Source: DASYTH01 sp035762905 (GTDB lineage Bacteria; Actinomycetota; Actinomycetes; Mycobacteriales; Pseudonocardiaceae). Taken from it: a DNA stretch of 64,000 nt. This document shows, in pieces, positions 42,610 through 50,615 of this stretch. A program made the translations under genes and the position numbers. The notes under the pieces are model-generated. The model saw only the letters and a list, made by a program, of their open reading frames with translations, searched no databases and was not told the origin of the DNA. The stretch lies in contig NZ_DASUCC010000080.1 in the NCBI RefSeq assembly GCF_035762905.1, positions 1 through 64,000 on the forward strand, in the 5' to 3' direction. The first letter of the stretch is position 1; each line of letters starts with the position of its first letter.

Positions 42610-43184
42610 CTGTGCGGGGTGGTGGACTCGAACGAGATCGAGTCGCCGGCCGAGACGAGGATCTCCTCGAAGCCGAGGGTGAGCACGAGTTCGCCGCTGA
42701 TCAGGTAGCCGAACTCGGCGCCGTGGTGGCGCATCAGGCCGCCGTTGCTCGATGAGGTGCCGCCGGGGGGATAGGTGACCAGGAGGAAGTCCACCCCGTG
42801 CGGCGGGAGTTCGCCGAGGCGTTCCCAGGTGACGCCAGTGTCCAGGGTGAGGGCCTGCCGGTCGACGGCGTGCACGACCGGGCCGATGCGCAGGCCGCGG
42901 GACGAGCCGAGCGCCTCGAGCAGGGTGCCCGGCGCGGCGGGCGTGGTCACCGGCGGCGCCGGCTCACGCAGCGCGGCGTCGAACACCTCCTGGATGGACA
43001 CGCCCAGCGCGGAGGTGATCGCGTAGAGGGTGCTCACCGATGGCTGGCTCTTGCCGTTCTCGATCTGGGAGATCATGCTCGCCGAGACGCCCACCTCGCT
43101 CGCCAGGGCGCGCAGGCTGACTCCACGCTGGATCCGCTCCTCTCGGATGCGCTGACCCAGCGACGGCAGCTCGGACGCGGCCAT
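42555..43184 (-). CDS. XRE-cupin transcriptional regulator
   Basis: The 209-residue protein has an N-terminal helix-turn-helix (LGQRIREERIQRGVSLRALASEVGVSASMISQIENG) and a C-terminal cupin (HGVDFLLVTYPPGGTSSSN, HHGAEFGYLISGELVLTLG, PHSYRNDG). Such regulators sense small catabolic substrates and usually control the adjacent operon. ATG 43184 is preceded by AAAGGAG. It is divergent from the M24-E1-amidohydrolase operon with an inverted repeat between the two promoters, so it probably controls that operon and itself. Confidence 0.9.
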   Translation of the reverse strand: MAASELPSLGQRIREERIQRGVSLRALASEVGVSASMISQIENGKSQPSVSTLYAITSALGVSIQEVFDAALREPAPPVTTPAAPGTLLEALGSSRGLRIGPVVHAVDRQALTLDTGVTWERLGELPPHGVDFLLVTYPPGGTSSSNGGLMRHHGAEFGYLISGELVLTLGFEEILVSAGDSISFESTTPHSYRNDGTEPAVGVWFVSE

Positions 43185-43216
43185 CCCCGACTCCTTTCAA
43201 GTGGTGCTGAACGGTC

Positions 43217-43280
43217 ATTATGCGCCATCCACCCCGGGTGTTAAGTGATGCTTGACACTCGGCGGACCCGGTTTTACGGT
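43217..43280. promoter_or_regulatory. Back-to-back promoters and operator of the unknown catabolic operon
   Basis: Rightward: TTGACA (43252-43257), 17 nt, TACGGT (43275-43280). Leftward: CTTAAC (43245-43240), 17 nt, CATAAT (43222-43217). The inverted repeat GTGTTAAG-TGATG-CTTGACAC (43238-43258, one mismatch) covers both -35 boxes, the expected place for an autoregulating XRE-cupin repressor. Confidence 0.7.
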
Positions 43281-43322
43281 CGGCAGGCACACCTCCCCCA
43301 ACGACGCGGATCGAGGTGCCCG

Positions 43323-44645
43323 ATGGCCATTCGAACCTACGGGCAGAACGCGGTCGACTGGGAGCAGCGGGTCGATCTCGACCGGCTGCGCGTCGAGCGG
43401 CTGGCCCGACTGAAGGACACCCTGGAACGGTCCGAGCTCGGCGCCCTGCTCACCTTCGACTTCGCGAACATCCGGTACATGACGTCCACCCACATCGGCA
43501 CCTGGGCGATGGACAAGCTGATCCGGTTCGCCGTGCTCCCCCGCGGCGGCGAACCGGTGATCTGGGACTTCGGCTCGGCAGCCAAACATCACCAGCTCTA
43601 CAACCCGTGGCTGGACGGCGAATCCCGGGCCAGAGCCGGGATCTCCACGCTGCGCGGCGCGTTCCACCCGGACGCCGGCATCGCCGAGGAGGTGGCCAGG
43701 AAGGTCGCCGCGGTGCTCGCCGAGCACGGCCTCGCCGGCGAGCCGGTCGGCGTCGACCTGGTCGAGATGCCGATTCTCCTTGCCCTGCAAGGACAGGGGC
43801 TGACGATCGTGGACGGCCAGCAGGTCTTCCTGGAGGCCAGGAAGATCAAGACGCCGGACGAGATCGGCCTGCTCGCCCAGGCCTGCTCGATGGTGGACGC
43901 CGCCTACGAGGAGCTGTACGGGTTCCTGCGTCCCGGGGTGCGCGAGAACGAGTGCGTGGCGCTGGTCAGCAAGGTGCTCTACGAGCTGGGCAGCGAGTAC
44001 GTCGAGGGGGTCAACGCGATCTCCGGCGAGCGCTGCTCGCCGCACCCGCACGTGTACTCGGACCGGCTGATCCGCCCGGGCGACCCGGCGTTCTTCGACA
44101 TCCTGCACAGCCATCTCGGCTACCGCACCTGCTACTACCGCTGCTTCGCGGTGGGCAGCGCGTCCCGGGCCCAGCGCGACGCCTACACCCGCTGCCGAGA
44201 GTACATGGACCAGGCCATCTCGCTGGTCCGCCCGGGCGCCACCACGGCCGACATCGTCTCGGTGTGGCCGCGGGCCGAGGAGTTCGGCTTCGCCAACGAG
44301 GAGGCGGCGTTCGCGCTGCAGTACGGGCACGGTGTCGGACTGTCCATCTGGGAGAAACCCATCTTCTCCCGGCTGGTGTCGCTGGACCACCCGGAGACGC
44401 TGGAAGAGGGCATGCTCTTCGCGCTGGAGACCTACTGGCCGGCCGAGGACGGCTGGTCGGCGGCCCGGATCGAGGAGGAGGTCGTGGTCACCGCGAACGG
44501 CTGCGAGGTGATCACCAAGTTCCCGGCCGAGGAGCTGCTGGTCGCCGGGCGCAAGTACTGGACGGCCGGCGGTGCGCTGAACACGTTGCGCGAAGCGCAG
44601 TCCCACCTCAACACGGACAAGAACGGCGATGGACACCACGACTAG
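43323..44645 (+). CDS. M24-fold protein, DddP/creatinase-like, altered metal site
   Basis: The 440-residue protein has a creatinase-type N-terminal domain and an M24 pita-bread C-terminal domain. Expected metal ligands D259 (PAFFDILH), H336 (YGHGVGL), E369 (FALETYW) and E385 (IEEEVVV) are present, but the Asp expected 11 residues after the first is C270 in YRTCYYRCF. The block GERCSPHPHVYSDRL to YYRCF recalls DMSP lyase DddP more than aminopeptidases. It may be a lyase or amidinohydrolase rather than a peptidase (inference). ATG 43323 has GAGG at 6 nt. It overlaps the next gene by 17 nt. Confidence 0.8.
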   Translation: MAIRTYGQNAVDWEQRVDLDRLRVERLARLKDTLERSELGALLTFDFANIRYMTSTHIGTWAMDKLIRFAVLPRGGEPVIWDFGSAAKHHQLYNPWLDGESRARAGISTLRGAFHPDAGIAEEVARKVAAVLAEHGLAGEPVGVDLVEMPILLALQGQGLTIVDGQQVFLEARKIKTPDEIGLLAQACSMVDAAYEELYGFLRPGVRENECVALVSKVLYELGSEYVEGVNAISGERCSPHPHVYSDRLIRPGDPAFFDILHSHLGYRTCYYRCFAVGSASRAQRDAYTRCREYMDQAISLVRPGATTADIVSVWPRAEEFGFANEEAAFALQYGHGVGLSIWEKPIFSRLVSLDHPETLEEGMLFALETYWPAEDGWSAARIEEEVVVTANGCEVITKFPAEELLVAGRKYWTAGGALNTLREAQSHLNTDKNGDGHHD

Positions 44646-45639
44646 AGAGCCGGTGCACGCCGGTCCGGCCGCCGAGCTGCTCGATCTCTACCAGCAGCTC
44701 CTGGTCATCCGGCGCACCGAGAAGGCGGCACACGATCTCTTCCTTGCCGGGCTGGTGAAGGGCACGACGCACCTGGCGGCCGGGCAGGAGGCGGTCGCGG
44801 TCGGGGCCGCGGCGGCGCTGCGCCCGGACGACTACGTGTTCGCCACCTACCGCGGACACCATCACGCGATCGCCAGGGGCGCCACCCCCGAGGAGTGCCT
44901 GGCCGAGCTGATGAGCAAGGCCACCGGGGTGTGCAAGGCCAAGGGCGGCTCGATGCACCTGACCAAGGCCTCGCACAACATGTTGGGCTCCTACGCCATC
45001 GTCGGCGCGCACCTGCCGATGGCCGCCGGCGCGGCGTGGTCGGCCCAGCTGCGCGGTTCCGGGCAGGTCGCGGTGGCCTTCTTCGGCGACGGGGCGACGA
45101 ACATCGGCGCGTTCCACGAGGCGCTCAACCTGGCCGCGGTGTGGAAGCTGCCGGTGATCTTCGTGTGCGAGAACAACCTCTACATGGAGTACACGCCGAT
45201 CGCGTCGGTCACCGCGGTCAAGGACCCGGCCGCCGGGCGTGCCCCGGCCTACGGCATCCCGGCCGAGATCATCGACGGCAACGACGTGCTGACCGTGTGG
45301 GACGCGATGCGCGCGGCGGTGGAGCGGGCCCGCAACGGCAACGGTCCCACGGTGATCGAGGCCCGCACCTACCGGCACTACGGGCACAGCCGGACCGATC
45401 CGGGCAAGTACCGACCGGAGGCCGAGGTGCGCGAGTGGATGGCGCGCGACCCGCTGACCGTGGCGCGTGCGCACCTGCGCCGGCTGGGCCTGTCCGACGC
45501 CGCGGTGGAGCAGGCCGAGGCGGCGGCCGAGCGGATCGTCGCGGAGGCGATCGACGCGGCCAAGCAGGCCCCGGAGGCGGATCCGGCCGAGGCGTTCACC
45601 GACGTGTGGGCGGACGGAGGTGCGGCGTGGCGGAGCTGA
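44629..45639 (+). CDS. Thiamine-diphosphate-dependent dehydrogenase E1 alpha subunit
   Basis: The 336-residue protein has the ThDP motif from G153-D154-G155 (FFGDGATNIGAFHEALNLAA) to N182-N183 (VCENNLYMEYTP), plus HLAAGQEAVAVGAAAALRPDD and YRGHHHAIARGATPEE. It resembles pyruvate/acetoin dehydrogenase E1 alpha, which decarboxylates 2-oxoacids or cleaves acetoin-type diketones. It overlaps the M24 gene by 17 nt and the E1 beta gene by 13 nt. No E2 or E3 gene is nearby, so it may pair with housekeeping partners or act as a stand-alone lyase. Confidence 0.9.
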   Translation: MDTTTREPVHAGPAAELLDLYQQLLVIRRTEKAAHDLFLAGLVKGTTHLAAGQEAVAVGAAAALRPDDYVFATYRGHHHAIARGATPEECLAELMSKATGVCKAKGGSMHLTKASHNMLGSYAIVGAHLPMAAGAAWSAQLRGSGQVAVAFFGDGATNIGAFHEALNLAAVWKLPVIFVCENNLYMEYTPIASVTAVKDPAAGRAPAYGIPAEIIDGNDVLTVWDAMRAAVERARNGNGPTVIEARTYRHYGHSRTDPGKYRPEAEVREWMARDPLTVARAHLRRLGLSDAAVEQAEAAAERIVAEAIDAAKQAPEADPAEAFTDVWADGGAAWRS

Positions 45640-46616
45640 CCGGGACGATCACCTACCGGGAGGCGGTGGCCGAGGGCATCGCCCGGGAGATGCGTCGGGA
45701 CTCCTCGGTGGTCTGCCTCGGCGAGGACATCGGCGCCGCGGGCGGCGTGTTCAAGACCACCGTCGGCCTGTTCGAGGAGTTCGGCCCGCGCCGGGTCTGG
45801 GACACGCCGATCTCCGAGCAGGCCATCGTCGGCGCCGCGATGGGCGCGGCGATGACCGGGATGCGCCCGGTGGCCGAGATCATGTTCTCCGACTTTTTGG
45901 CCTGCTGCTGGGACTACCTGGCCAACGAGATCCCCAAGGTGCGCTACATGACCGGCGGGCAGGTCACGGTGCCGCTGGTGGTGCGCACGGCCAACGGCGG
46001 TGGACTGGGGTTCGGCGCGCAGCACTCCCAGGCGACCGAGAACTGGGCGTTCACCGTGCCCGGGCTGAAGATCGCCGCTCCGGCCACGCCCTCGGACGTG
46101 ATCGGCCTGATGGCCTCGGCGATCCGCAGCGAGGACCCGGTGGTCTTCTTCGAGCACAAGGGTCTGTTCGCCAGCAAGGGTCCGGCCGCGCCCGCGGACC
46201 ACGTGATCCCGTTGGGCGAGGCCGCGATCGTGCGGCCGGGCCGGGACGTGACCGTGGTTGCGCTCGCCTCCACCGTGCCGGTGTCGCGCGCCGCCGCCGA
46301 GGTGCTCGCCCCGGAGGGGATCGCGGTCGAGGTGGTGGACCTGCGCTGCCTGGTGCCGCTGGACATGCGCACCGTGCTCGAGTCGGTGGCCAAGACCTCG
46401 CGGCTGCTCATCGTCGAGGAGAACCCGTACCAGGGCGGCTGGGGCGGGACGGTGGCGTCGATCGTGGCCGACGAGGGGTTCGAGTTTCTGGACGCGCCGA
46501 TCCGTCGGGTGGCCGCGGCCTGCGTGCCGCTGCCGTTCGCGGACCGGCTCGAGGACGAGGTCATTCCGACCGTCGACAAGGTGGCCGACGCGGTGCGCCG
46601 GCTGGCCGTCTTCTGA
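45627..46616 (+). CDS. Thiamine-diphosphate-dependent dehydrogenase E1 beta subunit
   Basis: The 329-residue protein carries the E1 beta hallmarks: VVCLGEDIGAAGGVFKTT, DTPISEQAIVGAAMGAAMTGMRPVAEIMFSDF, GGLGFGAQHSQ, GLKIAAPATPSDVIGLM and VVDLRCLVPLDMRTVLESV. It forms the alpha2beta2 E1 with the preceding product. GTG 45627 follows CGGAGG at a good distance and lies inside the E1 alpha 3' end. Confidence 0.92.
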   Translation: MAELTGTITYREAVAEGIAREMRRDSSVVCLGEDIGAAGGVFKTTVGLFEEFGPRRVWDTPISEQAIVGAAMGAAMTGMRPVAEIMFSDFLACCWDYLANEIPKVRYMTGGQVTVPLVVRTANGGGLGFGAQHSQATENWAFTVPGLKIAAPATPSDVIGLMASAIRSEDPVVFFEHKGLFASKGPAAPADHVIPLGEAAIVRPGRDVTVVALASTVPVSRAAAEVLAPEGIAVEVVDLRCLVPLDMRTVLESVAKTSRLLIVEENPYQGGWGGTVASIVADEGFEFLDAPIRRVAAACVPLPFADRLEDEVIPTVDKVADAVRRLAVF

Positions 46617-46642
46617 ATCCAACCGAGGCAAGAGGAGTCACC

Positions 46643-48001
46643 ATGAGCACCCGGACGCTCATCAAAGGCGGCCAGATCCTGAGCATGGACGGCAACGTCG
46701 GCGATCTGCGCGGCGACCTGCTGATCGAGGACGGCAAGATCGCCGACGTGCGGCCGGAGATCAGCGCGGACGCCGAGGTGATCGACGCCAGCGGGTTCAT
46801 CGTGATCCCCGGGTTCGTCGACACCCACCGGCACACCTGGGAGGCGGCGATCCGCGGCTGCGCGCCCAACGCCACGCTGGACGACTACTTCGTCGACATC
46901 CTGGACACCTTCGCGCCGCTGTACCGCGCGCAGGACGTGTACGCGGCGAACCTGGCCGGGGCACTGGAATGCCTCAACGCCGGGATCACCACGGTGGTGG
47001 ACTGGTCGCACATCAACAACACGCCCGAGCACCCGGACGCGGCGATCAAGGGCTTACAGGAGGCGGGGATCCGCGCGCAGTACGCCTACGGCAGCGCCAA
47101 CACCTCGCTGGCCGACTACTGGTTCGAGAGCAAGATCGCGATCCCGGGCGACGACGTGCGCCGGATCCGGGACACCTACTTCTCCTCCGACACCGGCCTG
47201 CTCACGATGGCGCTGGCCACCCGGGGTCCCGGGTTCTGCGTGGACGACGTGGTGCGGTCGGAGTGGGCGCTGGCCCGCGAGCTGGGCATCCCGATCACCG
47301 TGCACGTCGGGATGGGCCGGGTGGCCGGCCGGTTCGGCATGATCACGCAACTGAACGACCTCGGTCTGCTCGGCCCGGACACCACCTACATCCACTGCTG
47401 CTACTTCAGCGAGGACGAGTGGCGGCTGGTCGCCGATTCCGGCGGCACCATCTCGATCGCGCCGCAGATCGAGGTGCAGATGGGGCACGGCTGGCCCCCG
47501 GTGATGAAGTCGATCGAGCACGGCCTGCGGCCCAGCCTGTCGATCGACGTGGTGACCACGGCGCCCGGCGACATGTTCACCCAGATCCGGTCCGCGTTCG
47601 GCACCGAGCGGGCCCGGGTCAACGCCGAGTGCTGGCAGGCCAATGTGGACATTCCGGAGACCATGCTGACCGCGCAGGACATGCTGGAGATGGCCACGGT
47701 CAACGGCGCGCACGTGGCCGGACTGGAGGCCCGCACCGGTTCGCTCACCCCGGGCAAGCAGGCCGACGTGGTGCTGCTGGACGCCAGAATGCTGAACATG
47801 GCCCCGGTGATCGACCCGGTCACCGCCGTGACGCTGTGCGCCGATGTGTCCAATGTGGACACCGTGCTGGTCGACGGCGTGGTGGTCAAGCGCGGTGGGC
47901 AGCTGGTTGCCGACGTGGCCGCGGCCCGGGCGGGTGTGGAAGCGGCCCGCGACTTCCTGGTCGAGCAGGCGGCGCAGCGCCAGACCGCGGCACCGGTGTG
48001 A
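46643..48001 (+). CDS. Amidohydrolase-superfamily deaminase/hydrolase
   Basis: The 452-residue metal-dependent hydrolase has an N-terminal beta-sandwich, the H62-R-H64 metal motif (FVDTHRHTWEAAIRG), H221 (ITVHVGMG), H251 (TYIHCCYFSEDE) and D302 (SLSIDVVTT), ending in GSLTPGKQADVVLLDA. It matches the cytosine deaminase / 8-oxoguanine deaminase / chlorotriazine hydrolase subgroup, which removes amino or other leaving groups from heterocycles. ATG 46643 has AGAGGAG upstream. Its stop shares one base with the next start. The substrate is unknown; a nitrogen heterocycle is a reasonable guess. Confidence 0.88.
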   Translation: MSTRTLIKGGQILSMDGNVGDLRGDLLIEDGKIADVRPEISADAEVIDASGFIVIPGFVDTHRHTWEAAIRGCAPNATLDDYFVDILDTFAPLYRAQDVYAANLAGALECLNAGITTVVDWSHINNTPEHPDAAIKGLQEAGIRAQYAYGSANTSLADYWFESKIAIPGDDVRRIRDTYFSSDTGLLTMALATRGPGFCVDDVVRSEWALARELGIPITVHVGMGRVAGRFGMITQLNDLGLLGPDTTYIHCCYFSEDEWRLVADSGGTISIAPQIEVQMGHGWPPVMKSIEHGLRPSLSIDVVTTAPGDMFTQIRSAFGTERARVNAECWQANVDIPETMLTAQDMLEMATVNGAHVAGLEARTGSLTPGKQADVVLLDARMLNMAPVIDPVTAVTLCADVSNVDTVLVDGVVVKRGGQLVADVAAARAGVEAARDFLVEQAAQRQTAAPV

Positions 48002-48876
48002 TGTCCCGGCACGTCGTGCGCCGGGGCGGCGAGGCCCGGTTCGTGGAAGGCGAAGGAGGGCTGTCGGTCTGGTCGGTAGTCGACGAGACGGCGCCTGCCG
48101 TGCACACTGGGTTCGAACTGTGCGCGCTGGAACCCGGCGGGTCGGTCCCGCCCCGGGTCCAGTCGTTCGAGGAGTCGGTGTACGTGACGGAGGGCGAGCT
48201 GGTGCTGCGCACCCCCGAGGGTGCCGTGCTGCTCGGTCCCGGCGACTACGGCCTGCTGCCGGTCGGCTATCCGCACGCCTGGCGCAACGACGGCGACGCG
48301 GTGGCCCGGTGGGCCCGGATGCTCGCCCCGCAGCCGCGGCAGCGGTTCGGCGGCGACACGGTTCCGGTGCCGCTGGACGATCTCGGGCCGCCCCAACGGA
48401 TCGACGTGCGGGACCCGCGCACCCGGCTGTTCGGCCACATCGAGCCGGCGAACATGGACCCCGGCAAGCAGAGCCAGGAGCTGCTGGCGCTCTCCGCCAG
48501 CATGCGCACCGCCCTGCTGGTGTACAGCGGGATCACGGTGAAGATGATGGTCGACTCGGATCTGGGCGCGTTGCTGGCGACGATGTTCATGGTGCAGTAC
48601 GAGCCGGCCGGGGTGGCCGGCCCGCACGACCATCCGTTCGAGGAGGCCTACTACTTCCTCGAGGGCGTCGGCGAGGGCACGTTCGACGGCGAGACCTACC
48701 AACTCGAGCCCGGCGACGTGGCGTTCGCCGGGGTCGGCTGCGTGCACGGTTTTCGCAATCTGGGTGATGGACCGCTGCGCTGGCTGGAAACCCAGGCACC
48801 GCAGCCACCCGGTCGGCACTCCTACCGGTTCGTGCGCGACTGGGACTACCTCAAGGTGGCACTCGAAGGGAGCTGA
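48001..48876 (+). CDS. Bicupin, (S)-ureidoglycine aminohydrolase-like
   Basis: The 291-residue protein has two cupin domains. The C-terminal cupin keeps a metal-binding pattern, GPHDHPFEEAYYFLEGVGEGTFDG, then GCVHGFRN. The N-terminal cupin (PPRVQSFEESVYVTEGEL, GYPHAWRNDGD) has lost its first histidines. An active C-terminal and degenerate N-terminal cupin is how UGlyAH enzymes are built, though homologues also include isomerases. Tight TGATG coupling to the amidohydrolase supports consecutive steps in one pathway. Confidence 0.8.
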   Translation: MSRHVVRRGGEARFVEGEGGLSVWSVVDETAPAVHTGFELCALEPGGSVPPRVQSFEESVYVTEGELVLRTPEGAVLLGPGDYGLLPVGYPHAWRNDGDAVARWARMLAPQPRQRFGGDTVPVPLDDLGPPQRIDVRDPRTRLFGHIEPANMDPGKQSQELLALSASMRTALLVYSGITVKMMVDSDLGALLATMFMVQYEPAGVAGPHDHPFEEAYYFLEGVGEGTFDGETYQLEPGDVAFAGVGCVHGFRNLGDGPLRWLETQAPQPPGRHSYRFVRDWDYLKVALEGS

Positions 48877-48877
48877 C

Positions 48878-49567
48878 ATGGGCGCGATCGTGGTGGTCGG
48901 CGGGACGGCGGGCATCGGGCTTGAGCTGGCCCGGCACTACGCGGACGCCGGGCGCGAGGTCGTGCTCACCGGCCGGGACATCGACCGGGCCAAGGCAGCC
49001 GCCGACGAGGTGGGCGGCGCCACGACGGGTCTGGCCTTCGACCTGTCCGAGCCGGAGGGGATCGGCGCCGCGCTGGTCGATGTCGGGCCGGTCGACGGGC
49101 TGGTGCTGGCCGCCGTCGAGCGGGACGCCAACGCGGTGGCCGACTTCGACATCGGCGGTGCCCGGCATCTGGTGACACTCAAGCTGGTCGGCTACGCCAC
49201 CGTGGTGAACGTGTTGCGCGAGCGGCTGGCGGCCGACGGCGCGGTGCTGATGTTCGGCGGCCAGGCCCGGATCCGGCCGTATCCGGGATCCACCACCGTG
49301 TCGACGGTCAACGCCGGGGTGGACGGCATGGTGCGCACGCTCGCCATCGAGCTGGCCCCGGTCCGGGTCAACTCCATCCACCCCGGGATCGTCGGCGACA
49401 GCCCGTTCTGGAAGGACAAGCCGGCGCCGGTGCTGGACGCGTTCACCGCGGGCACGCTCACCGGAAAACTGGCCAGCATGGCCGATGTCGTGTCGGCCGC
49501 GGTCCTGCTGCTGGAGAACCGGGCGATCAACGACGTGAACCTGGTGGTGGACGGGGGCTGGCGGTAG
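48878..49567 (+). CDS. SDR-family protein lacking the catalytic Tyr-Lys pair
   Basis: The 229-residue Rossmann protein has the cofactor motif VVVGGTAGIGLELARHYADAG, TGRD and the C-terminal NLVVDGGWR. Where classical SDRs have YxxxK, this reads V141-S-T-V-N145 (GSTTVSTVNAGVDGM), and the upstream Ser is also missing (VLMFGGQ). It probably binds NAD(P) but cannot use normal SDR chemistry. It starts right after the bicupin and overlaps the next gene by one base. Confidence 0.82.
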   Translation: MGAIVVVGGTAGIGLELARHYADAGREVVLTGRDIDRAKAAADEVGGATTGLAFDLSEPEGIGAALVDVGPVDGLVLAAVERDANAVADFDIGGARHLVTLKLVGYATVVNVLRERLAADGAVLMFGGQARIRPYPGSTTVSTVNAGVDGMVRTLAIELAPVRVNSIHPGIVGDSPFWKDKPAPVLDAFTAGTLTGKLASMADVVSAAVLLLENRAINDVNLVVDGGWR

Positions 49568-50448
49568 TGCCGGCCGACCCGGTCGCGGTGGTCGGCGCCG
49601 GAACCATGGGTGCGGCCATGGCGGCGACACTGCGCCGGGCCGGGCGGGACGTGGTGCTGTACAACCGGACCCGGGACCGGGCCGAGCGGGTGGCGGCGGA
49701 GTCCGGGGCGAGCGTGACCGGCACCGCGCGGGCGGCGGCCGGCGGCGCCCAGGTTGTGATCGTGTCGCTGGCCGACGACGCCGCGGTTCGATCCGTCTAC
49801 CGTGGACCGGATGGGCTGATGGCCGGACTGCGGCCGGGTGCGATCGTGCTGGAGACCAGCACGATCGCGCCCGGCACGGTGCGCGAGTTGGCGCCCGCGG
49901 TCGCGGAACGCGGCGCGGTGCTGCTGGACGCGCCGGTTTCCGGCAGCGTGGCGCTGGTCGAACGGGGCGAGCTGACGTTCATGGTCGGTGGCGCGCCGGA
50001 GGCGATCGAGCGTGCCCGGCCGGTGCTGGACATCCTGGGGCGGCGCACGTTCCAGCTCGGCGGGCCGGGCAGCGGCGCGACGATGAAGCTGGTGGTGAAC
50101 TCCGCGCTGCACGGGCTCAACCAGGCGCTGGCCGAGGCGCTGGTGCTGGCCGAGAAGGCCGGGTTGGACCGGTCGGCCGCCTACGAGGTGTTCGCGGCCA
50201 GCGCGCTGGGCGCGCCGTTCGTGCAGTACAAGCGCGCCGCCTACGAGCACCCCGAATCGGCGCCCGCGGCGTTCACTCTCGAGCTGGTGGCCAAGGATCT
50301 GGCGCTGGTCGCCGGGCTGGCCGAGGAGGTCGGCGCGGTCATGGAACAGCTGGCCGCGAACCGGCGGGTGGTCGCCGCCGCGGTGGACGCCGGGCTCGGT
50401 GCCGCGGACATGAGCGCGCTCGCAACGCACCTGCGCGAATCCCGATAA
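49567..50448 (+). CDS. Beta-hydroxyacid dehydrogenase (6PGDH/HIBADH/GlxR-like)
   Basis: The 293-residue protein has an N-terminal Rossmann motif (VAVVGAGTMGAAMAATLRRAG), DAPVSGSVALVERGELTFMVGG and the catalytic lysine in GATMKLVVNSALHGLNQALAEAL. Family members oxidise 3-hydroxyacids or reduce semialdehydes such as tartronate semialdehyde. GTG 49567 overlaps the SDR stop. It ends the unknown catabolic operon; the operator-like CCGATAATTTTCGG overlaps its stop codon. Confidence 0.88.
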   Translation: MPADPVAVVGAGTMGAAMAATLRRAGRDVVLYNRTRDRAERVAAESGASVTGTARAAAGGAQVVIVSLADDAAVRSVYRGPDGLMAGLRPGAIVLETSTIAPGTVRELAPAVAERGAVLLDAPVSGSVALVERGELTFMVGGAPEAIERARPVLDILGRRTFQLGGPGSGATMKLVVNSALHGLNQALAEALVLAEKAGLDRSAAYEVFAASALGAPFVQYKRAAYEHPESAPAAFTLELVAKDLALVAGLAEEVGAVMEQLAANRRVVAAAVDAGLGAADMSALATHLRESR

Positions 50449-50471
50449 TTTTCGGCATCAAGCCGTTATCG
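50442..50471. promoter_or_regulatory. Operator-like element before the BxlEFG-like importer
   Basis: CCGATAATTTTCGG (50442-50455) fits CCGAWAWWTTTCGG shared with the GH10 operator at 37802, and is followed by CCGTTATC (50463-50470) as in the copy at 7292-7320. It overlaps the stop of the preceding gene. The remainder of 50449-50615 holds no gene. Confidence 0.5.
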
Positions 50472-50615
50472 ACATTGGGGCCTTGGTCTGCCCAAGATGC
50501 AGGCATGGTCCCTCGACCACGGGTCTTGATCCCCGACTCAGCCCGGAGGTAGTGTGACCACCGCCACCGAAAACTACCGGACGCATGTCCGAAAACTTGC
50601 GGCGAAGGGAAAGCA

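Noticed and set aside
43323..44645. M24 gene considered as ectoine hydrolase or a plain Xaa-Pro peptidase
   Set aside because: No ectoine-pathway partners are present, and one metal-ligand Asp is replaced by Cys.
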